Shown: in pieces, positions 54,682 to 64,000 of the stretch
Position numbering within the stretch: the first letter of the stretch is position 1
How the letters are laid out: the number at the start of each line of letters is the position of its first letter
NCBI RefSeq assembly: GCF_918797505.1
Contig: NC_092795.1
Span: 60,362,916 to 60,426,915 of the forward strand
Reading direction: 5' to 3'
DNA from: Bemisia tabaci
Lineage: Eukaryota; Arthropoda; Insecta; Hemiptera; Aleyrodidae
DNA: 64,000 nucleotides
Position numbers and translations under genes: made by a program
The notes under the pieces: model-generated
The model's database searches: none
What the model saw: only the letters and a program-made list of their open reading frames with translations
Told to the model about the DNA's origin: nothing

Positions 54682-55307
54682 ATCGGAGCAGGATTATTGG
54701 AGTTCCCAGGACGAGGCGTAGCTCTCGTCAGGTGTGCTAATGGAGATGTTGTATGTGTGAGGGATTTGCGATTTGACTATCGATTCTTTTGTAAAAGTTC
54801 GCGAGAAACACGATGGTTCCACTGGTTTTCTCTGGAAATCAACTCCCAAGCTCAAAAAAAGCTCTCAGTTGAGGCCAAAATGGAGGGGATATCCCACCTA
54901 TCCTGAAAGTCCACCTCTATACATCAAGACTAACTCTCCATGCGAAAGATAGGGAGCAAATACATTAGCAGAGATGCCGTGTTTTCAGTTTTAGAGTCTC
55001 CAAATAAAGTGGCAGCCCTGTCAATGTATATTTGTTCCCTATCTTTGCATGGAGAGTTTGTATTGATGCAGAGGTGGACTCTCGGGACAGCGTGGGGTAT
55101 CCCCTCCATTTTGGCCTCAACTTGAGAGCTTTTCTTGAGCTTGGGAGTCGATTTCAGAGACAACCAGTGGCACCGTCGTGTTTCTCGCAAACTTTTACAT
55201 AAGAATAAACAATCAAATCGCAAATTCCTCACACATGCAACATCTCCATTCGGAGCAGGAATATCTAAGTTCCCAGGACGAGACGTAGCTCTCGGCAGGT
55301 GTGCTAA
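54682..55307. repeat. 58-bp direct repeats flanking family J copy 2
   Basis: The left copy 54682-54739 and right copy 55250-55307 share TTCCCAGGACGAG and GTAGCTCTCG...CAGGTGTGCTAA with about six mismatches. Too long for an ordinary transposon duplication. Confidence 0.85.
54740..55249. mobile_element. Family J long palindrome, copy 2
   Basis: Arms TGGAGATGTTGTATGTGTGA and the complement ending CATGCAACATCTCCATT. Same internal GGAGGGGATATCCCACC mirror pair as copy 1. Confidence 0.9.
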
Positions 55308-55385
55308 TTGAATGATTAGGAATCGTTTAAATTTGTTTTAATGCCCTCATGATGTACATGATAATGATGATCAAATAACGAAATC

Positions 55386-55596
55386 ACGCATCCCCACTGC
55401 GATGTTTCAAACTTTGCGCTCCTCTTATACCTTTTTCGCAGGTAAACAAATAAACTTTAGAGCTTGAAAATACAAAACATTTTGCTGATAGAGAAGGAAA
55501 ATCGAGGAGGGTTTCTTCTGGTTTTCCGAGGGCAAAATAAATGATAATTGGAAGTTTGAAACGTCGCAAACAGAGATACGTAGTTTCGCACTTCAG
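55386..55596. mobile_element. Family M element, diverged
   Basis: Left GCATCCCCACTGCGATGTTT, right GAAACGTCGCAAACAGAGAT then ACGTAGTTTCGCAC. Confidence 0.6.
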
Positions 55597-58469
55597 CCAT
55601 TAATATTATCTACAAGCAATAAGTCTACACACGTATTAGCGTGGCGTGTCTTGATGAAGAATAATAATAATTGGATACACTCATTTACATTTCCATTAAA
55701 TTTGCGATTAATGCAAAATGTTTTTTCCGCTGAAACACTCGCGCTTTCTCCCTTAATCCCTATTTACAACACCCCTTACCTCTTCCCTACCCTCTGGCGC
55801 ACGTTCTACTATCACATTAAGCATCTAAAACTGCCCTACAATGCAACAAGGCCATATCTCGGAAGATTATTTCTGATCTTAATTAGCGTTGCAGTGAGTG
55901 GCATGTAACTTAGCGAGGAAACCTATCCATGGCCAAGAATTGAAATAAAAATATTCCAATGCAGACGGATGGATCAGCCAATCCGAGATCTTTTAAAAAT
56001 ATTTAAAATAAGAGCATACAGTCACCAATAATTCCGAGGAACAGAAAATATTTAATTAAATATACTGACTATTCGAATTAGGAGCTGAATCTGACCAAGC
56101 ACTGACACTGTTTCATGTTGACAGTAAAAGTCGAGTTTGAAATTACCTGTAATCAGAAGAAAGAAAAAAATCAATCAGTATGGCTAATAAAACCAAGGCA
56201 AAATGCAAATGGCAACTCATTAGGGAGCAAATGAAAAGGGAATATTATTTGAATCAGTGATCAAGAGTGGCGGTAGCCACCCCCGGTCGAGGAAAATGAC
56301 GTTCCTACTAAAGTCCCGATAACAAACGGGTGGCCGACACTCTTAGTCACAGGCAACTCCCCTTAATCTGAAAATTGATTCGATTTAGAATGGAATTCAA
56401 GCAAACGGCGGCACGGATTCCAACGATCTTGGTGTCTATGGACGCAGCTAAGTTAGCCGGATGGCGTTTAAGGGTTTTCATTAAGATCCATTGAGTTTTC
56501 CAAAAACTTATAAGCACTTAATGACCCAAAACAAGGAAAATTTTAACTTTTTACTTTGCCGGTAAATTTGAATTTCAAGAATCCAGGGTCCTGAGAAAGT
56601 CACTCAAACTCCGCGATAACGGTAAACCTTAGACCCATAAAAGTGGGTACCTAAAGAATCGTCATGTTACCGCGTCCATGGGTTTTTAACAGTTTTGTAA
56701 CATTCCTAGTGATCTTAAAGAGAAATTACGGAAAATACGACTAAACTGCCCCGTCATGACCATCTTTAACAACAGATTTCTCGCTTACACCGCCGCAGAT
56801 CGTAATGGAGCCTATATACAAGGGCACTCCGTGAAGATGTGAGGATTTCATTTTGCCACAATAAAAAAGCGCTTTATCTCACGGATAATCCAGCATCCGC
56901 TTAACATCCTTCAAAATTTTAGCTATAATTTTTGAATTTAGAAAAAACCAGTAACATAATGGTTCAACGCCATTGGTTCATTCTGTTCAGGTTCGTCCGA
57001 GTTTCGGGAACGAAATTCCTGTCGTCGTTATCAACCTCCATCTACTGTATTTATTTGTGAATAATGAACAGATTTAATTTAAAAGTTCAATTCATTTTAG
57101 ATCCTAACTAATATTACACACTTATATTATTACGCCCCACTTTTATCCCGATACACTACTTCATTGGTTTCTTAAAAATCTCAAGTGATTTGCTGGTCGG
57201 TCGTTACCAACCTCTTTAACTAACTATGTGAAAAGATTTACCTTATTTGGATAAGAGTTTAATTCTTTGTAGATGCTAACTACTATATGTACGTACTCTT
57301 ATTATTACGTCTCACGTGTTCTACTGGAGCCCGATATACCTTAATTTCTCTTAAAATGTTCAAAAGATATCTTTATTTTATTGAACGATATGTGACAAAT
57401 TTTTAAGTGAGGTTATGTCGTCATGTTTATGTCAGTACCTGACCTAAGCGATAGATGTAATTCAGGTAAATGTACGTTAAACGAAATTACACCGAAATTG
57501 TGCCAAACTCTAAAGAGGAGCAGCATTTACATCACAGAATGCATGCTCGTGACTAAAGTCTAAAAATTACTGGAATATGAGCCTCGGCCTTCACATGGCG
57601 ACTGTCACTGAACTTCGACCGAAATTTATTCGCTCTACATCTTGCCATCAACCTATGTGCTCTGGAGTGATTATGTTTCTCTGAAGTGTTTGTTATTTAC
57701 ATTAAGAACATGTTTCCTTCATGATTTATCTTGGAATCCTCCTATTTCTTCTACCGTTCTTGTTACGCGTGGCTTGCGAACCTGAGTATGTGAGGCACAA
57801 TTCCATCCCTTTTCGGAACAGTCAATCATAGATCAACTTAATGTCACACAATCAAAGATCTTTGACTGTGAGCATTTGCTCAAATTGGTTTCTTCCGAGT
57901 CTCTTTGATTTGCGTCAGGAGTTGTTAGAAACATCATTTTGCCCAACAATAGTAACAAGGTCTTATTGAAAGGTATGTACTCGTATTATTCTCATAATTT
58001 CATAAGTGATGATGAAAACACAATGAAGGCTTCATTTTCTTGCATCGATTACCGTGTGAAATGGGTGCGCCCATTCTTCCTCCATACAAAAGCGTAACAG
58101 AATAAATGCTTATCTGTCAAGAGGACTACAGTAGTAATATACGTAGGTGCCAGTTCCTACCCAGTGCCATTGAATAAGTGCGATTTGTGTCAATCAAGGC
58201 TGAGTACAATTATATTAACAATTATCTTTATCTCAGCCAGAAAGTAGGTACTTCATGAATCCTGTTACTTAGTCTATGAGCCTGTGCCTGATCGCATCAG
58301 CCCCAGTAAGTGAGAGGATATACCCACCTAAATCGGAATGGAAAAGCTTTGTTTAAATCGCCGGCCCTCATTCACGTGCTCGCTTATGTCAGGGGATAAT
58401 CTCCACCCCTTATAATGGATATTTAGTCACAGTTCTCAGTTTGAAATGAGGGACCAGTTTGCTAGAGGG
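55597..58469. other. Repeat-poor stretch, possibly intronic or intergenic
   Basis: AT-rich, unique, no recognisable exon. An old tandem duplication of about 176 bp is visible from 57027 (GTCGTTATCAACCTCC) and 57203 (GTCGTTACCAACCTC) through the matched ATTATTACGYCYCAC. The frame at 55651-55908 has no support. Confidence 0.45.
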
Positions 58470-58965
58470 AAGCCTCTGCATAGGCGGTTCCTTACGGGTG
58501 GCTGCCAGTGGGTGCCGGGGCACCCCCAAGCGAAAATTAAGTACGGTTAATTGGAACTTGTGAACTTACTGCTTTTATAAGATCTGTATTCCACTCACAC
58601 TGGAGAGAAATCCCAGCAATATAAGCGAAAATGGTTTTAAACCGAATAAATCATTGATGATGCCGTGTTTTACCAAAGATTCTAACTGATTTTTTTATGG
58701 TAAGATTGCGTTAGTTTTGAAATGGAAAGTTATTGCTAAAAAGATTTTCTAGAGTCGCATTGAATTTATAGGTATTTAAGTAGAAAGGATAGGAGAGAAA
58801 AAGAGATAAAGACGGGCGTAGGAAAGGGATACACGTATAAAACTTTGAGGGCCGAAACTTAGGCTTCTCCTGAGCGAACCGTCCTGTTCGGGTTCCGGTC
58901 CTCCGACATTTTCCACCTCTGGGCCACTCCCCCAAGCATGAAGGGTCTTCGAACCGCCTATTGAG
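58470..58965. mobile_element. Possible hAT-like element FF
   Basis: A diverged inverted pair, GCCTCTGCATAGGCGGTTCC at left and GAACCGCCTATTGAGCCTCT at right. Boundaries uncertain. The - strand frame inside (58711-58977) overlaps the right end. Confidence 0.4.
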
Positions 58966-59658
58966 CCTCTGGTGCACGCTCTGTGGTCATTCACGTTATT
59001 GAGTGGTTTGTTTTACATCGAGTCATAAGGTTATGTTTGGCACCCACTTATTGCTATTTATACTTATTGCTAGATAGATGTTTACTGAAGTGATTATTCC
59101 ATTTTGAACCTAGCGAGTGCTTTCTAAGCTCAGCTCCCAGCAGGTAATTACGCCAGTGAAACAGTGCACGTAAAATATCAGTGTGGCGGAGTCAGTATGG
59201 ACCTACCTAGTTTCTGCACCGCTAATCGTCCAAGGCTGAATGTGATAAATCAATTGGTATCATTTATGAAAGAAATGGAAAGCTCGCATATCACCTTACA
59301 TATATTAGACTAAATGCTCTTATCAAGAGATTGCCGTTTCGGTTTATGTCTGTCAGTGAACCTTGAAAACTCAAGGAAACTAAGGGGTAAATTTTTCAAT
59401 ATTTTTATCCTTAAAATGCCTGTATTTACGACCAAATCTATCTCCGTGGCATTTGCATTTGTTAAAATAACTTAAGCACTCTACCTATGTGGGCAAGTAT
59501 ATGATTTGACAAATTTTATGGTGAAGCGATATTATTCGAAATTAATCCAAGAGAAGGAAAAGCTAGTTTCATTGCATGCGGCAGGTATTTTTTTGCAATG
59601 GCCGATGACTTATAAGGTCAGTGAGAATTCTCTTAATAGGTATTCATTGTCAGAACCT

Positions 59659-59959
59659 GCAGCCTGATTGTCGAAATTGTGTTGTTTGCTCTCGGTAACA
59701 TAGATGACATAGGTCAAAATGGCAGTACGTGATTGGTCGCGCTATGTCTTGTCGCTGTTTGTCGTGCCTCTGATGGGTGGAACCCTAGACCAAGCTAAAG
59801 GCATCTCTTAAGTTTCTGACAGTATGTGGTCCAGTCCACCAGACAAAGGCACAATAAAGCTGCGATAAGACATAGTTGATCAATAACGCTCCAACCTTTT
59901 AAACCAATGTCATCTGTGTCGCTACCTTTCAAACACAAATTTTCAACAATCAGGCCTGC
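59659..59959. mobile_element. Family H palindromic MITE, related to G
   Basis: Ends GCAGCCTGATTGTCGAAATT and AATTTTCAACAATCAGGCCTGC, similar to family G ends. Inner arms mirror TATGTCTTGTCGC/GCGATAAGACATA and GTGGAACC. Confidence 0.82.
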
Positions 59960-60851
59960 TGGCACCCTCAAGTTAGGAAGATCATCTTATGCGATAAGTA
60001 TGCCTGTTGCCAAATTTTCAAAGAGAAATTAAGTATTCGGGGGAGATGAAAATATTTCTCAATTCATTGCAATCATCGACAATTTTTCTTTTACAATGCT
60101 CCCTTAGAGTATGGTGCACCTAGAGTTTGTAGGAACAAAGTTTGGATGTTTGGATGCTCTAAAGAATAATAATCCCAAAAGTCATGAAAATACCTAGCTA
60201 GTTTAAAGTCATGCCACACCAAATAGCCTCATTTTGGTAAAATTTGTGCTCTACTACTTCATTCACTGGTTGTTTCATGAATAATTCATCATTCCATACG
60301 GAGTACCTATGATTGTATAAGGCAACGCTCTCATGAATTTCCATAATCATCTGATAGGTGCTGAGTGATGAAATTCAGTAATCGAAAAACTTGCGCTAGC
60401 ATTAATACAAACATAGGTGCGCTTAAGAGGATGATGTGCGTAGTTGAAACAAATGAGCAAAATTATTTTATAACTTGGAATAAGCTTACAGTTGTAATGC
60501 CTATGACAATAAGTTATACTCTTTTTCCATTAATTTTCTCACGCAGGTAAATGACAACTCGATAGCATTTAAAACCCCTCCCCCTCCCCTGTCACCCTTT
60601 CCTGTGAGCCTTTCCAATAGGTACAGATACATTTGAACTACCTAGTAGCCCCACTACTTTCAACTACCTATTTCCAGACTGATCACAAGTCGGTGGGGTG
60701 CTATTTAAAATTTCCGCTGAATGTGTTAGTGCTTTAGCAGATGTTGTTGTTTACTTTCCATTCATTCAGGATTTTCAAATAGCCAATAGTACCTACTTAA
60801 TATTTTATGGCCACACCTTTCTCCATTCAAAAACGAGCTGATATAAACTAC
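59960..60851. other. Gene-free AT-rich stretch
   Basis: No repeat family or exon recognised; the small frame at 60365-60550 is unsupported. Confidence 0.45.
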
Positions 60852-62618
60852 AAAAACCCTCAAAAACATTTTCGGGCAAAAAATCCGTCGAGGAAATGAC
60901 GTGTTTACATCTTAGTAACCAAAAACATTCCCTTTCACCCCTCCAAGAAGGTTGATAAACTAAGTAAGTAACTATGAGATGACAAAAACCTCATCTTAAA
61001 TTCTCAGGGTCCACCAAGGCCACATATGTCCAAAAACTTACTCCTTATGGTTTAAAAAAAAGAAACAAAAAATAATCCCTCAACAATAAGAAAATTTATA
61101 AAAAAACCGATTTTGTGGTTCACAGATATGTACATAAATCCTTCGAATGAACTTGAAATCAAAAAATTCGGTCGAGAAAATTTAAATGAATGTTCTCCTT
61201 CAATTATGAGTTCCGCAACAAGCACGACTCGCTTGAAGCTTTCCATACACGAGCCGCAAGAAACTAATTTCTTCTTTCTTACCTACTGAATGTGAGGAGA
61301 GCGGGAACATTTTACTTTTTCCTTCATTTAAACAGGAGCAACAAGCATGGACTCGGGCGTTGCTGAAACCCTTTCATTAAGAAGAGATCGCGAGAGGCCT
61401 TTACCGCGTTCATCTCCAAAAGGATTACTCCAGAATTTCACATTTTAATAATTTAAACGATTCATCTGTTCTTCTCTTCTCTCCTTCTGTCCATTGACAG
61501 AAATACAAAATTTTTTCCGACTCACTGACGCGACCCGGCTCGATGCGTAAACAAGTGTGGGATTACCTCTAAAGTATATATAAAAAAAAAAAAAAAAAAA
61601 AAACAAAAAAAAAAAAAAAAGAATAACACTTAATCACAGCATGAGGTGTGAGTTTTCTTATATCGAAACTTAATTCAATTTTTTTAAATACCTCCTCTTG
61701 TCAAATGGACCCATTTCGTGAAAATGAAAAAAAGGAAAAGTAAACGAAAACTTTTAGCCTTCTCACCATCCAAATCATATGGTAAGCTTACAGTAAAAGC
61801 AACCATGATTTAGATTCAGCGAAGTTAATCGAAAGAGTCTGAAATGTACCTATGTGGTAAAATGGGTCCACTGGTAAAACTGAAGCTGGCGTCAGGGATA
61901 AAAAGGCACCGTTTCACTGAGAGCATCGAGCCGGTCGCGTCAGTGAGTCGGAAAAATTTTGTATTTCTGTCAATGGACAGAAGGAGAGAAGAGAAGAACA
62001 GATGAATCGTTTAAAATTATTAAAATGTGAAAATTCTGGAGTAATCCCTTTTGGAAATGAACGCGGTAAAGGCTCTCGCGATCTCCTTAATGAAAGGGTT
62101 TCTGCAAACGCAAGAGTCATGCTTGTTGCATCCTGTATAAATGAAGGAAAAAGTAAATGTTCCCGCTACTCCTCACATTCAGTAGGTAAGAAAGAAAAGA
62201 AATTAGTTTCTTGCGGCTCGTGTATGGAAAGCTTCAAGCGAGTCGTGCTTGTTGCCGGAACTCATAATTGAAGGAGAAAATTCATTTAAATTTTCTCGAC
62301 CGATTTTTTGATTTCAAGTTCATTCGAAGGATTTATGTACATATCTGTGAACCACAAAATCGGTTTTTTTAAACTTTTCTTATTGTTGAGGGATTATTTT
62401 TTGTTTCTTTTTTTTAAACCATAAGGAGTAAGTTTTTGGACATATGTGGCCTTGGTGGACCCTGAGAATTTAAGAGAGGTTTTTGTCATCTCATAGTTGA
62501 CTTACTTAGTTTATATCAACCTTCTGGAGGGTGAAAGGGAATGTTTTTGGTTAATAAGATGTAACACGTCAATTTCCTCGACCGGATTTTTTGCCCGAAA
62601 ATGTTTTTGAGGGTTTTT
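60852..62618. mobile_element. Giant palindrome (fold-back element), about 1.77 kb
   Basis: The left arm (60852 to about 61545, starting AAAAACCCTCAAAAACATTT) and the right arm (about 61921-62618, ending AAAATGTTTTTGAGGGTTTT) are near-complementary over almost 700 bp, with a central spacer of about 375 bp carrying a poly(A) tract at 61579-61620. Mirror frames in the arms (for example 62002-62271 + and 61914-62120 -) follow from the structure, not from genes. Confidence 0.88.
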
Positions 62619-62858
62619 AATGAAAACACACTAACTCGGAAAAGTGATAATGTTCAAGAGAACAAAAACTGTACAGTAGTGAAGAAGTTGGTCTAAAAAA
62701 AGCTTTTTGGTGCCAAAGGACAAGTGATTTGGGAAACTTCAGAGGCCTAAGTTGACACGGATACCCCATATTCAATGACTTTTATAAAATTTGGGCAAAC
62801 GAAATCTGGAAATTATAATTTCTTGAGTTGGTAGGCTTTTGTTCCCACTGATTTCATA
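62619..62858. mobile_element. Family Z partial copy
   Basis: GAAAACACACTAACTCGG after the giant palindrome and GAGTTGGTAGGCTTTTGTTC at right match family Z. The outer left terminus is replaced by the palindrome. Confidence 0.7.
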
Positions 62859-62891
62859 TCCTTGTTATGCATGAGGTGACGATACCTATTT

Positions 62892-63119
62892 GGACCGCGG
62901 CTAAGCAGGAAGGAACCGAGCAACATCAGCGATTGCCAAAAACTGGGCGGTTAGGCTGGTTTTTGTGCAAATTTCAGTTAATTTTCTGCATAATACGAGA
63001 CAAATTCCTCACAATTTTCAAAGGAATCCGCACAAACGTTCTCTTGTAAAAAATTAAATTGCCCGGTCAAATTTGGCAATAGCTGAAGTGGCTTGGTTCC
63101 TTTCTGCTGCACGCGGTCA
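62892..63119. mobile_element. Family I palindromic element
   Basis: GGACCGCGGCTAAGCAGGAA at left and TCCTTTCTGCTGCACGCGGTC at right. Internal GTGCAAATTTCAG and AATCCGCACAAACG motifs. Confidence 0.85.
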
Positions 63120-63279
63120 ATTTCAATTAATCATGAATCGATGGATCACATTTAGCAAAAAGGGAGCATCGTGATTACAGTATTAGTCCGAGAGCCAGCG
63201 ACTTTGAGTGACAAACTCGGGATACATGTTTTGACCCCCTAAATCGATAGCCTTGCATGCACTGAAACGGAAAATTTTT

Positions 63280-63655
63280 GTCCTGCCGCCCTCTAGCCTG
63301 TGCCATCACCCTCATCTAGGCCCTCAAAGTGGTCCAAAAAACACCATCTGGTGGACAAACTCCTGACGCTCGGCAGACAAGTCTATTATTAAAGATCATA
63401 CCCAGGGTGACTAGAAAAACTTTGTCTGCCGCCTTCTAGCCTGTGCCATCACCCTCATCTAGGCCCTCAAAGTGGTCCAAAAAACACCATCTGGTGACAA
63501 ACTCCTGACGCTCAGCAGACAAGTCTATTATTAAAGATCATACCCCAGGGTGACTAGAAAAACTTTGTCTGCCGCCTCTAGCCTGTGCCATCACCCTCAT
63601 CTAGGCCCTCAAAGTGGTCCAAAAAACACCATCTGGTGACAAACTCCTGACGCCT
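63280..63655. repeat. 143-bp satellite-like tandem array, 2.6 copies
   Basis: Units begin at 63280, 63424 and 63567 with GTCTGCCGCC(C/T)TCTAGCC and share CATCTAGGCCCTCAAAGTGG. Only single-base differences and indels are visible, so the array is young. Confidence 0.93.
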
Positions 63656-64000
63656 AGTGTGGTTGCAGATGTACTCCTGTGAGCAGCTTGTGTAATAAAG
63701 TTTGAATGATACATCATTCTCTTCGTTTTGTTCATGTAGAATCCGATTTTCGATGTTGTCAAGTCCAAAAATGATGCTGGTGCCCCCAATGCAAGATGGC
63801 GCCCAAAATACCGCCCCGGGGTGTCAAATATTCCAAAATTTGAGATATATTGTCGAGTTTGGTATCCATTTATATGTAATTTGGTCGTAGAATTCATATC
63901 TGGTGTCAAAAAATAATTTCAACCCCTTAGGGTCCGTCAAATCCAAGATGGCGGCCAAAAATTTCAACTTTAATGATAATTACCCAAGATGCACCTTTCA
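63656..64000. other. Probable end of a larger repeat, no gene
   Basis: Contains CAAGATGGCGCCCAAAA and CAAGATGGCGGCCAAAA in direct orientation 150 bp apart, which suggests a dispersed or tandem repeat continuing past the window edge. The - strand frame 63601-63909 overlaps the satellite. Confidence 0.4.

Noticed and set aside
1..64000. CRISPR arrays, bacterial operons, rRNA or tRNA genes
   Set aside because: None found. Regular tandem repeats (563, 42013, 63280) lack spacer structure, and the sequence is eukaryotic in character.

Overview
The window reads as animal nuclear DNA from a non-model insect. It is AT-rich, has GT-AG splice-site-like junctions, contains no bacterial operons, rRNA or tRNA, and is packed with short palindromic DNA-transposon derivatives. 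From memory the repeat families resemble those of a hemipteran, most likely the whitefly Bemisia tabaci; this is inference and no search was run. Very little is coding. Most long reading frames are shadows of palindromic repeats, purine tracts or poly(A)/poly(G) runs.

Layout. 1-7.3 kb: a small tandem repeat, several MITEs (miniature inverted-repeat transposable elements) and unique sequence. 7.3-8.7 kb: a hAT-type MITE with a perfect 8-bp target duplication, just upstream of a probable small gene on the + strand (start exon at 7786, further exon ending at a stop at 8641). 9-18 kb: nested MITEs, including the first copies of a CACTGG-ended family (family A). 18.7 kb: a small secreted-peptide-like ORF. 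21.4-21.8 kb: an exon-like 402-bp frame on the - strand. 23.8-29.5 kb: large nested elements. 29.86-31.95 kb: the probable 5' end of a + strand gene, with an ATG-free leader exon, an intron full of repeats, and a start-codon exon; later exons probably lie in or beyond the rest of the window. 34.3-36.5 kb: a 2.2-kb element with inverted subterminal repeats. 38.36 kb: a short signal-peptide/cysteine ORF. 39.0-40.3 kb: the most interesting locus. Two same-strand sequences, 1,197 bp apart, both fit the double-pseudoknot fold of HDV-like self-cleaving ribozymes with covarying stems. They bracket a non-coding segment holding a five-fold degenerate motif array, stem-loops and a repeat tail. 41-55 kb: more MITEs, a four-fold tandem amplification, and a family A copy with a roughly 540-bp A/G expansion. 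55.6-60.8 kb: comparatively repeat-poor. 60.85-62.6 kb: a giant palindrome with arms near 690 bp. 63.28-63.66 kb: a short satellite array.

How the parts relate. The transposon layers can be ordered by nesting (B in E and W, C in B, S in T, A in S, J in I, P in O). Several pre-insertion sites can be read from paralogous copies, so target duplications can be inferred directly. No autonomous transposase or reverse transcriptase is visible, so every mobile element here appears non-autonomous or truncated.
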